A stretch of DNA of 39,642 nt from a virus: positions 1 through 39,642 of the IMG/VR virus record IMGVR_UViG_3300017917_003643; one strand, 5' to 3'. This document shows positions 1 to 7,511 of the stretch, in pieces. Numbering within the stretch: position 1 is the first letter of the stretch; each line of letters begins with the position of its first letter. A program made the position numbers and the translations under genes. Below the pieces are notes generated by a model that was not told the origin of the DNA, searched no databases, and saw nothing but the letters and a program-made list of their open reading frames with translations.

Positions 1-1
1 A

Positions 2-94
2 ATAGAAAATTATATGTACCACGCCAATTTTAGAATTGATAAAGAAATCAATGTAATGGCTTTAATATGTTCAATCTTAAAAACAATACAATAA
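2..94 (+). CDS. C-terminal end of probable clamp-loader large subunit (partial)
   Basis: An open frame enters from the left edge and stops with TAA at 92-94, one base before the next ATG. The visible 30 residues include HANFRIDKEINVMALICSIL. The pattern of an aromatic-rich helix followed by DKEIN and a hydrophobic helix resembles what I recall of the C terminus of T4-type gp44 (RFC-like ATPase subunit of the sliding-clamp loader). The gp62-like partner lies two genes downstream, which fits the T4 order 44-62. Only the tail is visible, so the identity leans heavily on context. Confidence 0.35.
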   Translation: MENYMYHANFRIDKEINVMALICSILKTIQ

Positions 95-95
95 A

Positions 96-338
96 ATGAA
101 TCAACAAGCAGAAAAACTTAATGTCAATGTAGACATTAAATCATCCACTCCACTTACTTCACCTGATGGTAATCATGTGTTTGCTGAAGGTGTAATCATT
201 CGTAAAGTATCTAAATTTGTAGCTGGTACAGCTGAAGACGCTATTATTCCTATTCCTGTAATGTATGATGTTAAAACAGGTAAGATTTTAGTAGAATTGT
301 TGCCTAAAGACATCAGAGACGAGTATGCAAATCTTTGA
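96..338 (+). CDS. small conserved phage protein, zinc-ribbon-like fold without cysteines
   Basis: This 80-residue protein has the layout of a small phage family that I recall as a two-knuckle zinc ribbon: an N-terminal loop (TSPDGNHVF), a middle stretch (RKVSKFVAGTAEDAIIPIPV) and a second loop (DVKTGKI) where the family usually carries C-x2-C pairs. Here there is no cysteine at all, so it cannot bind zinc that way. It sits between the putative gp44 tail and the gp62-like gene and overlaps the latter by 14 bases, suggesting translational coupling within the replication operon. Function unknown; the family match is from memory and unverified. Confidence 0.6.
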   Translation: MNQQAEKLNVNVDIKSSTPLTSPDGNHVFAEGVIIRKVSKFVAGTAEDAIIPIPVMYDVKTGKILVELLPKDIRDEYANL

Positions 339-735
339 TTGGCTTAAACAAATTACCTACGAAAAACAACCTTGGGACTCATTTACTGAGGAAGATAAGG
401 TATCATTTAATCCTTATATGATACATCGCTTCCTCAGTATGAATCCTGAGTATATTGAGTTTGTAAATTTAATTCAAAATATTCCTTATATTGAAAAGGA
501 AAAAATATATAAACTGTATTTATATATGATTCCAAAGAAAAACATGTTTTTAAAATATATTAAATCATCTAGAACTAAAACTAAAGAGGAACTATTGCAA
601 CATTTAGCTTCTCATTATGAATGCTCTTTACGTGAGGCAGATGAATACTACCATATGCTTCATAATGATACTATTAAAGGTATTTTAAAGAAAAGAGGTG
701 TTGATGATAAAGAAATTAAAAAATTAGTAAAATGA
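325..735 (+). CDS. 62: sliding-clamp loader small subunit (T4 gp62-like)
   Basis: The 136-residue product resembles T4-type gp62, the non-ATPase subunit that with gp44 loads the gp45 clamp onto primer-template DNA. Recognisable pieces are the N-terminal PWDSFTEEDKVSFNPYMIHR followed by FLSMNPEYIEFVNLIQ, then KIYKLYLYMIPKKNMFLKYI and a charged helical C terminus. Marine T4-like relatives share the pattern of a W-[DE] start, NP.MI.RFLSMNP.Y and LYY.LLPKK. The gene is shorter than T4 gp62 (187 residues). It overlaps the preceding frame by 14 bases and the next gene by 4 (ATGA), so it is translated as part of one operon. The identification comes from motif memory, not a search. Confidence 0.6.
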   Translation: MQIFDWLKQITYEKQPWDSFTEEDKVSFNPYMIHRFLSMNPEYIEFVNLIQNIPYIEKEKIYKLYLYMIPKKNMFLKYIKSSRTKTKEELLQHLASHYECSLREADEYYHMLHNDTIKGILKKRGVDDKEIKKLVK

Positions 736-935
736 AACTAGACAGTATAGTAACATCAGTTATAAAACAATTTGAAGAGCGTAGTATCAAAGGTAAAGAA
801 AAATATGGTACTGATTTAGATAGGGAAGATTTAGCTTTAATAGATTGGATAGAACATGCTAAACAAGAGCATATGGATGCTATTCTATATCTAGAGAAAA
901 TTAAACAGCAATACCTTAAAGAACTTGAATCGTGA
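732..935 (+). CDS. small all-helical phage protein of unknown function
   Basis: A 67-residue protein with the motif GKEKYGTDLDREDLALIDWI followed by EHAKQEHMDAILYLEKI. The arrangement of a KYG turn, then D/W and a helix with E-H-x-D-A-x-x-Y, recalls small helical phage proteins and loosely the E-x2-D helices of MazG-type pyrophosphohydrolases, but the full metal-binding set is not present. ATG overlaps the stop of the clamp-loader gene (ATGA) and the end overlaps the nuclease start by 4 bases, so it belongs to the replication operon. No function is assigned. Confidence 0.65.
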   Translation: MKLDSIVTSVIKQFEERSIKGKEKYGTDLDREDLALIDWIEHAKQEHMDAILYLEKIKQQYLKELES

Positions 936-1861
936 AAATACCTTCTATTGTAAAAACGATTCAGAAACAACCTATACAAGAAATAAACTATGCGTTCCAT
1001 AAAACAATTTCTTATAGCCAGTTCTCTATATACCATGAGTGTCCTCACAAATGGGAACTACAATACAAAGACAATTTACAACAGTATGAACCTACTATCC
1101 ATACTGTTTTCGGAACCGCTATGCATAGTGCCATTCAGCATTATCTCACTTTAGCATACAATGAAAGTGCTGCCGCTGCTGATAGGTTTGATATAGAAAC
1201 GTTTTTTGAAGACGAATTTAGAAAAGTATACTTAGAAGAGTATAAAGCAAATAAAGACACTCACTTCACTAGTGCAGTTGAAATGAGAGAATTTTTTGAT
1301 GATGGTGTAGCTATTCTAAATTACTTTAAGAAAAAACGAGGTAATTACTTTAGTAAACGTGGATGGTATTTAGTTGCTTGTGAGTTACCTATTGTTATAA
1401 CACCTAATAACGCATTTAAAAACGTTTTATATAAGGGTTATATTGATATGGTGATGTATCATGAACCTACAAATACCTTTAAAATATACGACTTTAAAAC
1501 ATCAACTCGAGGATGGAATGAAGATGCTAAAAAAGATGAACGCAAACAATTCCAATTGTTGTTTTATAAAAAATACTTCAGTGAACAGTATAGTATTCCT
1601 GAAGATAATATTGAAGTTGAGTTTATTATATTAAAAAGAAAAATATGGGAAGAGAGTGAATATCCTCAAAGTCGAATCCAAGAATTTGCTCCTCCAAGTG
1701 GTAAAATTAAAATGAAAAAAGCATTAACTGCTATAAATAACTTTATAAATGAATGCTTTGATATAGACGGAACATACAAAGACACATTACATCTTGCAAC
1801 ACCAAGCAAAAACTGCCAATGGTGTCCTTTTAATGAAAGGAAAGATCTTTGTAACAAATAG
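932..1861 (+). CDS. PD-(D/E)XK nuclease, Cas4/RecB-like, probable Fe-S cluster
   Basis: The 309-residue product has the RecB/Cas4-type nuclease layout. GTAMHSAIQHYL supplies His65, YIDMVMY supplies Asp172, IYDFKTS supplies Asp187 and Lys189, and QLLFY (208-212) is the QxxxY motif. Cys37 (HECPHKW) together with Cys295, Cys298 and Cys307 at the C terminus reproduces the one-plus-three cysteine pattern that holds a 4Fe-4S cluster in Cas4 and AddB. Such enzymes trim DNA ends from a single-stranded terminus; in a phage this fits recombination or host DNA processing. No CRISPR genes are nearby, so a Cas4 role in spacer capture is not indicated. It is the last gene of the left operon; a promoter overlaps its final codons. 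Confidence 0.85.
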   Translation: MKIPSIVKTIQKQPIQEINYAFHKTISYSQFSIYHECPHKWELQYKDNLQQYEPTIHTVFGTAMHSAIQHYLTLAYNESAAAADRFDIETFFEDEFRKVYLEEYKANKDTHFTSAVEMREFFDDGVAILNYFKKKRGNYFSKRGWYLVACELPIVITPNNAFKNVLYKGYIDMVMYHEPTNTFKIYDFKTSTRGWNEDAKKDERKQFQLLFYKKYFSEQYSIPEDNIEVEFIILKRKIWEESEYPQSRIQEFAPPSGKIKMKKALTAINNFINECFDIDGTYKDTLHLATPSKNCQWCPFNERKDLCNK

Positions 1862-1879
1862 TGTTTTTGTATATATTTA
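1848..1879 (+). promoter_or_regulatory. phage promoter, TTTGTA-N18-TATATTTA
   Basis: TTTGTA at 1848-1853 and TATATTTA at 1872-1879 are separated by exactly 18 bases, matching the element repeated at least ten more times in this window. It overlaps the end of the nuclease gene and lies just before the ribbon-helix-helix-like gene and the glycan island, so it is the best candidate promoter for both. Confidence 0.6.
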
Positions 1880-1894
1880 TATACAAATGATGTT

Positions 1895-2080
1895 ATGGAT
1901 AAAAAGGATATGACACTAACAAGCGTTAAAGTTCAAAGCGACTTGTTTGAAGATTTTAAATTAGAATGTGTTAAGCGAAAATTTTCTTTACAAAAGCTTG
2001 TAGATAGAGCAGTCCATTTGTATCTTACATCTGATGAATTTAGAAAATCAATTCACAATCACAATAATTTAAATCGATAA
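1895..2080 (+). CDS. small ribbon-helix-helix-like DNA-binding protein
   Basis: The 61-residue product reads LTSVKVQSDLFEDFKLECVKRKFSLQKLVDRAVHLYL in two pieces: a short beta strand (TSVKVQSDLF), a helix (FKLECVKRKF), a turn with Ser, then a second helix (LQKLVDRAVHLYL). That is the strand-helix-helix order of Arc/MetJ/ParG-type repressors, which bind operators as dimers through the strand. It is the first gene after the 1848 promoter and sits 8 bases before the first glycosyltransferase, so it could autoregulate the island. Specific targets cannot be told from the sequence. Confidence 0.6.
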   Translation: MDKKDMTLTSVKVQSDLFEDFKLECVKRKFSLQKLVDRAVHLYLTSDEFRKSIHNHNNLNR

Positions 2081-2088
2081 AAAGTTTT

Positions 2089-3525
2089 ATGAATCAAAGT
2101 TTTGCGTATTTGCCTCAAAATAAGAGGAAAAAAATACTTTTAATTTGTGATGACATTAGAGTACACTCAGGTGTAGCTACTGTTGCCCGCGAATTAGTAT
2201 TAAACACAGCTCAACATTTTAATTGGGTTAATGTAGGGGGTGCTATTAACCACCCTGAAGCAGGTAAACGTATGGATTTATCAGCTGATACTAATAATAA
2301 TACTGGTTTAACTGATAGCTCAGTTGTCTTATATCCAAGTAACGGATATGGAGATGCTAGGTTAATTAGACAATTAATTCAAATGGAAAAACCAGATGCT
2401 ATTTTCTTAATCACTGATCCAAGATATTTTATTTGGTTGTTCCAAATTGAAAATGAGATTAGAAAGAAAATGCCTATTATTTATCTTAACATTTGGGATG
2501 ACTACCCAGCTCCAATGTATAATAGATCATATTATGAGTCATGTGATGCTCTGTTAGCTATCTCTAAACAAACCAAAAATATTAATACTTTAGTGTTAGG
2601 TGATAAAGCTAAAAATAAAATTATTGAATATGTACCTCATGGTTTAAATGAAAATATTTTTAAACCACTTGATGTTAATACACCTGAGTTGAAAGAATTT
2701 AAAAAGAAATTGTTTGGAGATAAAGAAATTGATTTTGCTTTATTTTTTAACTCTCGAAACATTCGCAGAAAACAAATTCCAGATACAATGTTAGCATATA
2801 AGTTGTTTGTTGATGGATTGCCTGAGGAACAAGCTAAAAAATGTGCTTTTGTATTACATACCCAAATAGTGGATGATAATGGTACTGATTTAGAAGCAGT
2901 AAGAGAATTATTATTTGGCGATGACCCAAAATATAACATCATCTTCTCACCTCATATGCTCCCAGCAGATCAAATGAATTTGCTTTATAATAGTACTGAC
3001 TGTCAAATCCTATTAACTAACAATGAAGGTTGGGGATTAAGTTTAACTGAAGCAATTTTAGTAGGAAATCCAATCATTGCTAATGTTACTGGTGGAATGC
3101 AGGATCAAATGCGTTTTAGTAAAAAAGATAAATGGATTGACTTTAACGCTAAATTCCCTTCAAATCATAATGGTACAATTAAAGAACATGGTGGATGGGC
3201 GTTTCCAGTTTATCCAACTAATCGCTCAATTCAAGGTTCACCATTAACACCTTATATTTGGGATGACAGATGTAATGCTGAAGATGCGGCTGAACAAATT
3301 AAAGCTGTTTATAATTTATCTAAAGAAGAAAGAAAAGCTTGTGGTTTAAAAGGTCGTGAATGGGCTTTAAGTGATGAAGCAGGATTCACAAGTAAAAACA
3401 TGGGTAAAAAAGTAATTACTACTTTAGATAAATTATTTAAAACTTGGAGACCAAGAGAAAAATATGAACTTGTGAATGCTAATGAAGTTAAACCAAAAAC
3501 AATTCCTCACGAATTAGTTTATTAA
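2089..3525 (+). CDS. glycosyltransferase, GT-B fold, GT4-like
   Basis: This 478-residue protein opens with KKILLICDDIRVHSGVATVA, a Rossmann strand followed by the Gly-rich acceptor-side loop typical of GT4. At about residues 311-335 it has NNEGWGLSLTEAILVGNPII, the E-x7-E nucleotide-sugar-binding motif of retaining GT4 enzymes. The fold would transfer a sugar from a nucleotide donor to a glycan, lipid or protein acceptor in the cytoplasm. It is somewhat long for GT4 (350-420 is usual), with an insertion near 370-410 (GGWAFPVYPTNRS region). A second GT4 follows 15 bases downstream, so they likely act in succession. Donor and acceptor are unknown. Confidence 0.85.
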   Translation: MNQSFAYLPQNKRKKILLICDDIRVHSGVATVARELVLNTAQHFNWVNVGGAINHPEAGKRMDLSADTNNNTGLTDSSVVLYPSNGYGDARLIRQLIQMEKPDAIFLITDPRYFIWLFQIENEIRKKMPIIYLNIWDDYPAPMYNRSYYESCDALLAISKQTKNINTLVLGDKAKNKIIEYVPHGLNENIFKPLDVNTPELKEFKKKLFGDKEIDFALFFNSRNIRRKQIPDTMLAYKLFVDGLPEEQAKKCAFVLHTQIVDDNGTDLEAVRELLFGDDPKYNIIFSPHMLPADQMNLLYNSTDCQILLTNNEGWGLSLTEAILVGNPIIANVTGGMQDQMRFSKKDKWIDFNAKFPSNHNGTIKEHGGWAFPVYPTNRSIQGSPLTPYIWDDRCNAEDAAEQIKAVYNLSKEERKACGLKGREWALSDEAGFTSKNMGKKVITTLDKLFKTWRPREKYELVNANEVKPKTIPHELVY

Positions 3526-3540
3526 TACCAAAAAAGTTAT

Positions 3541-4851
3541 ATGAAACCATTATTTTTTATTAGTTGCCCTATTGACACATATAGTGGATACGGAGCACGT
3601 TCTCGAGATCTAGTTAAAGCAATCATTGAGATAGACAAATATGATGTTAAAGTTATTCCTCAAATGTGGGGTAATACACCTTGGGGTTTTATTGAAGATA
3701 ATCCTGAGTGGTCATTTTTAAATGATCATTTATGGACACAACCACAACTCCCAAAACAACCTGAAGTATGGATGCAAATCACAATCCCAAGTGAATTTCA
3801 ATCAATAGGCAGATTTAATATTGGAGTAACAGCTGGTATTGAAACAACTCTATCACCTGGTGATTGGATTGAAGGTATTAATAGAATGGACTTAATATTA
3901 ACTTCTTCTGAGCACTCAAAAGAAACATTTCTTAAAACAATGTTTCAAAAAATAGATCAACGCACTAATCAAGTAATTGGAGAATATAAAGTTGAAAAAC
4001 TAATTGAAGTATTATTTGAAGGTGCTAACACTGATATCTATAAACCACTTGATGTAGTAGAATCATTCCCTGAGTTAAATGATATTAAAGAGAAGTTTTG
4101 TTATTTGTTTGTAGGTCATTGGATTAATGGTGATTTAGGTGAAGATAGAAAAAATGTTAGTCTATTAGTTAAAGCATTTTATGAGACATTTAAAAACAAA
4201 AAACAAAAACCAGCTCTTATTTTAAAAACATCTCAAATGGGTTCTTCATATCTTGATCGAGATGAAATTTTAAAGAAAATCACTATGATTAAGAAAACAG
4301 TTAATTCAAAAGATTTACCTAACATTTATGTACTACATGGTGAATTTACTGATTCTGAAATGAATGAATTATATAATCATTCTAAAGTAAAGGCTATGAT
4401 TAGTTTAACTAAAGGTGAAGGTTTTGGTCGTCCATTACTTGAATTTAGCTTAACTAAAAAGCCAATTATTACAACTAATTGGAGTGGCCATAAAGATTTC
4501 CTAGATGAAAAATTTACCACTATGCTTCCAGGTACTATGGCTAATGTTCATCCAAGTGCTGCTAATAATTGGTTATTAAAAGAATCACAATGGTTTAATG
4601 TTGATACAGGACATGTAGGACATCATTTAAAAAATATGTTTGAAAATTATAAATCCTATACAGATGGTGCTAAACGTCAAGCGTATAAGAGCAAAAACGA
4701 ATTCAGTTGGGATAAAATGAAGGATAAAGTAAGTCAATTATTTGATTTATATATCCCTGAGTTTCCAAAATCAATTGAGTTAAAGTTACCTCAATTAAAG
4801 AAAATTGAATTACCAAAACTTAAAAAAATAGAAGAAAATGTCACCAGATAA
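3541..4851 (+). CDS. glycosyltransferase, GT-B fold, GT4-like
   Basis: The 436-residue product starts PLFFISCPIDTYSGYGARSR, again an N-terminal strand plus a Gly-containing acceptor loop, and carries TKGEGFGRPLLEFSLTKKPI at about 289-308, the GT4 E-x7-E motif. The central segment LLVKAFYETFKNKKQKPALI matches the first helix-strand unit of the donor domain. The C terminus is a low-complexity repeat of KLPQLKKIELPKLKKIE, a basic, possibly amphipathic tail that could contact membrane or a partner. Its last 14 bases overlap the next gene. It is not an obvious close duplicate of the upstream GT4. Confidence 0.85.
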   Translation: MKPLFFISCPIDTYSGYGARSRDLVKAIIEIDKYDVKVIPQMWGNTPWGFIEDNPEWSFLNDHLWTQPQLPKQPEVWMQITIPSEFQSIGRFNIGVTAGIETTLSPGDWIEGINRMDLILTSSEHSKETFLKTMFQKIDQRTNQVIGEYKVEKLIEVLFEGANTDIYKPLDVVESFPELNDIKEKFCYLFVGHWINGDLGEDRKNVSLLVKAFYETFKNKKQKPALILKTSQMGSSYLDRDEILKKITMIKKTVNSKDLPNIYVLHGEFTDSEMNELYNHSKVKAMISLTKGEGFGRPLLEFSLTKKPIITTNWSGHKDFLDEKFTTMLPGTMANVHPSAANNWLLKESQWFNVDTGHVGHHLKNMFENYKSYTDGAKRQAYKSKNEFSWDKMKDKVSQLFDLYIPEFPKSIELKLPQLKKIELPKLKKIEENVTR

Positions 4852-5299
4852 AATTATTGCCTGTCCTAAATCAGGAGGTGACTTGTGTTATGAAACACAG
4901 GTCACACCTGAAATTACAAACTGGATGTCTTTGTCTTGTGGTTATTGGACTAATAGTTTGATGACTAAAGATAGTGAATTCTATAATGAACAAATGGAAG
5001 TATTACCTGAATTATACAAAGTATTAGCTTGGGAAGATCCAAACACAGGTTTAACTTGGTTACCACAAACTATTAATCAACCTACCCAAGGTATGATATT
5101 TGCAAATGGAACTTCATCTGATAACTGGAAATGGGCTGCTGTTAAAGCAACTAAAGTAACAGAAGAAGAAAAAGAAAAATATCCAATCCCAAAACAACCA
5201 GGTAAATTCTATGAATACAGAATGAATATGGAAACACTTCAACATTTTGAAGAAAGAGAATTTATTGATGCTTTAGAATATGTTGGCCTATTAGGATAG
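4838..5299 (+). CDS. conserved hypothetical protein
   Basis: A 153-residue protein without a recognised domain. The N terminus has three cysteines (IACPKSGGDLCYETQ and LSCGYW), which could form a metal site or disulphide but lacks the spacing of a standard zinc finger. The middle is rich in Trp and Asn (GLTWLPQTINQPTQGM, SDNWKWAAVKAT), and the C terminus is a charged helix ending in EYVGLLG. It overlaps the second GT4 by 14 bases and so is probably co-translated with it; that is the only hint of a role in the glycan pathway. Confidence 0.65.
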   Translation: MSPDKIIACPKSGGDLCYETQVTPEITNWMSLSCGYWTNSLMTKDSEFYNEQMEVLPELYKVLAWEDPNTGLTWLPQTINQPTQGMIFANGTSSDNWKWAAVKATKVTEEEKEKYPIPKQPGKFYEYRMNMETLQHFEEREFIDALEYVGLLG

Positions 5300-5312
5300 T
5301 TTATTATATTAG
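5282..5312 (+). promoter_or_regulatory. weak promoter candidate, GTTGGC-N17-TATATTAG
   Basis: GTTGGC (5282-5287) and TATATT (5305-5310) are 17 bases apart, one mismatch and one spacer base away from the phage consensus. The site overlaps the end of the upstream gene and precedes the GT2 gene at 5319. It is the only candidate internal promoter I see in the glycan island. Confidence 0.3.
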
Positions 5313-5318
5313 GGTTAT

Positions 5319-5942
5319 ATGAAAATTAGTTATGCTATTACAGTTTGTAATGAACTAGAAGAGATTAAACGTCTTATTGAGTTTTTACATTTAAATAAAA
5401 GACAAGAAGATGAAATTTGTGTTTTAGTAGATAAACCTAAAGCATCTAAAGAATTACTCTTTGAACTTTACAAATATGAAACTACTAAATGGATTATTTT
5501 AAAAGAAAGTGAATTTAAAGAACATTTCGCTGATTGGAAAAATCAACTAATGGATATATGTTCTGGTAGTTACATCTTTCAAATTGATGCTGATGAAATT
5601 CCCCATATCAATCTAATACAAAATCTACCAGTATTACTAGAAGAAAACCAATTGATTGATATGATCAGAGTACCTAGAGTTAATACTGTAGAAGGATTAA
5701 CCAAAGAGCACATACAGCGTTGGGGATGGAATGTGAATGAAAAAGGATGGGTAAACTGGGCAGATTGGCAAATGCGTATCTATAAAAATACTCCTGATAT
5801 TAAATGGGTAAATAAAGTTCATGAGATTTTAGATGGATTTAAAACACATGGGATGCTTCCTGTAGAAGAGGAGTGGGCTTTATATCACCCTAAAACAATA
5901 GAACGTCAAGAAAGACAAAACAATTATTATAATAAATTATGA
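5319..5942 (+). CDS. glycosyltransferase, GT-A fold, GT2-like
   Basis: The 207-residue product begins KISYAITVCNELEEIKRLIE, the first beta strand and N-[EQ] loop of GT2 enzymes, and has YIFQIDADEIPH at about 84-95, an acidic DxD motif that holds the metal and the donor diphosphate. VNWADWQMRIYKN and KWVNKVHEIL further on match the acceptor half of small GT2 proteins. At 207 residues it is a minimal single-domain enzyme with no membrane segment. The stop overlaps the start of the next gene (ATGA). Sugar specificity cannot be read. Confidence 0.8.
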   Translation: MKISYAITVCNELEEIKRLIEFLHLNKRQEDEICVLVDKPKASKELLFELYKYETTKWIILKESEFKEHFADWKNQLMDICSGSYIFQIDADEIPHINLIQNLPVLLEENQLIDMIRVPRVNTVEGLTKEHIQRWGWNVNEKGWVNWADWQMRIYKNTPDIKWVNKVHEILDGFKTHGMLPVEEEWALYHPKTIERQERQNNYYNKL

Positions 5943-6793
5943 GAAATACTTTATATTTATATAATCATTTTCATTATGGAGATATTTTTACATCTCGATC
6001 TCTTATTAAACCTCTTCTTACTAAATTTGATATAATATTTTATCATAATTTAAATGTTCCTCTTCTTCCTGATTTAAAAGGAGTAACTGAAATTCAAGGT
6101 ATCCCACTTGATTTTGATGTGAACTCATCTGATTTTAATCAAAATAAAATTAATGCTTGGATAGGCCAGTCTCAAATGAAGTATTATCATAGATATGAAA
6201 GTGGATGTTCTTTAAAAAATTATCTTTCTTTTGTGTTTGAAGTATTAGATTTTTATGATATTCCAAAAGAAAACACAGAATATTATTTACCTGAGATAGA
6301 TTTTAATAGTATTTTAAAACATAATGAGATTAAGTCCCAATTAGAAAATTATAAAAATCAATATAAAAAAATTGTTTTTATATCTAATGGAGATGTTCAT
6401 TCTGGGCAATCTTTCAATTTTAATTTTTCACCTATTATCAACATATTAGCCCAACATTACCCAGAAGTTTTATTTCTGCTAAGTGAGAGAAAAAATATTT
6501 TTTTACCTAATGTTAAATTTACTTCTGATATAACTTTATTAACACCTGATTTATTACAAATAAGTTTGATTTCTACATTTTGTGATATTATTATAGGAAG
6601 AGCTTCTGGACCATTTACTTATTCTTTAGTTAAAGAAAATATTTTAGATGAAAATAAAAAGTTTATATCATTTAACTATAATCAAGTTGAAGCTAATTAC
6701 TATAATAATTTAGGTTTTAATTTAGATTGGTACTCAAATTATGAACCTAGCTTTATATTAAACACTATAAAAAATGCTATTAATAGTAAATAG
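5939..6793 (+). CDS. putative GT-B glycosyltransferase, GT9-like
   Basis: This 284-residue protein starts NTLYLYNHFHYGDIFTSRSL, a strand followed by a H-x-G-D turn like the N terminus of heptosyltransferase-type (GT9) proteins. It ends with a Rossmann-like half: KIVFISNGD near 145-153, then ISTFCDIIIGRASGPFTYSL near 210-229, the place where GT9 enzymes keep a Gly-rich donor loop. No classic GT9 signature is complete, so the family call is structural guesswork from motif order. It is coupled to the GT2 gene by ATGA and followed after 2 bases by an acetyltransferase. Codon use is clearly more A+T-rich than in the two GT4 genes. Confidence 0.5.
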   Translation: MRNTLYLYNHFHYGDIFTSRSLIKPLLTKFDIIFYHNLNVPLLPDLKGVTEIQGIPLDFDVNSSDFNQNKINAWIGQSQMKYYHRYESGCSLKNYLSFVFEVLDFYDIPKENTEYYLPEIDFNSILKHNEIKSQLENYKNQYKKIVFISNGDVHSGQSFNFNFSPIINILAQHYPEVLFLLSERKNIFLPNVKFTSDITLLTPDLLQISLISTFCDIIIGRASGPFTYSLVKENILDENKKFISFNYNQVEANYYNNLGFNLDWYSNYEPSFILNTIKNAINSK

Positions 6794-6795
6794 AT

Positions 6796-7194
6796 ATGAA
6801 ATTTAATAATTCCCCGTCAATAGAATTGTTAGAAACTTTTTTTAATAATAATCCTAAAAATCAAAGTACTTTTAGGTATTTTAAAAATAGAAGTTTTGAT
6901 TCAATTAAAAATCATATAACAACTCTATTGTTATATCAAAATAATAACATTGTAGGATATGGTCATCTTGATAAAGAAGATGATATAATTTGGTTAGGGG
7001 TAATGGTTGGAGACAACTATACAAAAAAAGGATTAGGGAACATTATTGTAGATAGACTCATTCAAGAAAGCCCTAATGATATACATCTATCAGTTGATAA
7101 AGAAAATATAATAGCTAAAAATTTATATACTAAAAAAGGATTTTATCCTATTAAAGAAGAAGAAAATTATATAATAATGAAATTAAATAAATAA
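6796..7194 (+). CDS. GNAT-family N-acetyltransferase
   Basis: The 132-residue product has the GNAT core. NNIVGYGHL and DIIWLGVMV are the central strands, followed by the acetyl-CoA pyrophosphate loop DNYTKKGLGNIIVDRLI (Q/R-x2-G-x-G/A variant KKGLGN at about 76-81). LSVDKENIIAKNLYTKKGF near 95-113 is the conserved N-x2-A-x2-L-Y-x-K-x-GF segment. In sugar pathways such enzymes acetylate the amino group of 4-amino or 3-amino sugars. The DegT aminotransferase at 11263 could supply that amino group, so the two may act in one pathway (inference). Confidence 0.8.
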   Translation: MKFNNSPSIELLETFFNNNPKNQSTFRYFKNRSFDSIKNHITTLLLYQNNNIVGYGHLDKEDDIIWLGVMVGDNYTKKGLGNIIVDRLIQESPNDIHLSVDKENIIAKNLYTKKGFYPIKEEENYIIMKLNK

Positions 7195-7199
7195 AAATT

Positions 7200-7508
7200 A
7201 TGGCTGACACTTTAGGAACATTAATTGACAAATTAACCACAGTTGATTTAAAAATGTGGAATAACCAAGAAATACTCTATAAAATTAGAAAAATGTCTTT
7301 TGAAGAGTATAAAGAAAAATATTTTTTAAATGAAGAGGGAGCAATGGAACTATGGAACACTTTAAAAAAAGCTACTGATTTAAATGTTCAAAGAAACCAA
7401 TTAATTAATGAAGTTGATGAAAAAGTTATTGAAATAGTTAATGCTAAATTATCTGGAGAAGATCTAGATAATGGTAAATTTTTACAAAGATCTCATAAAA
7501 CTTATTAA
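7200..7508 (+). CDS. small helical protein, DUF4254-like
   Basis: A 102-residue helical protein with LGTLIDKLTTVDLKMWNNQE and, near 69-85, DLNVQRNQLINEVDEKV. The combination of an N-terminal L-x2-K-L-x6-K-x-W helix and a later L-N-x2-R-N-x-[LA]-[IM]-x-E-[IV]-D helix is what I recall from DUF4254 proteins, which are found in lipopolysaccharide and exopolysaccharide clusters without a defined activity. A second, more diverged copy lies at 10988. Both sit between sugar-nucleotide and transferase genes, so a scaffold or accessory role in glycan assembly is plausible but unproven. Confidence 0.55.
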   Translation: MADTLGTLIDKLTTVDLKMWNNQEILYKIRKMSFEEYKEKYFLNEEGAMELWNTLKKATDLNVQRNQLINEVDEKVIEIVNAKLSGEDLDNGKFLQRSHKTY

Positions 7509-7511
7509 TGT

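Noticed and set aside
716-1048. Minus-strand open frame of 110 codons opposite the small phage gene and nuclease start
   Set aside because: It lies across three coupled + strand genes, has low-complexity Leu/Ser/Arg composition typical of a reverse-strand shadow, and no promoter or domain.
2916-2950. TTTGGC word inside the first GT4 gene as a promoter
   Set aside because: The bases 18 downstream (ATCATC) do not match the -10 block, so it is a codon coincidence.
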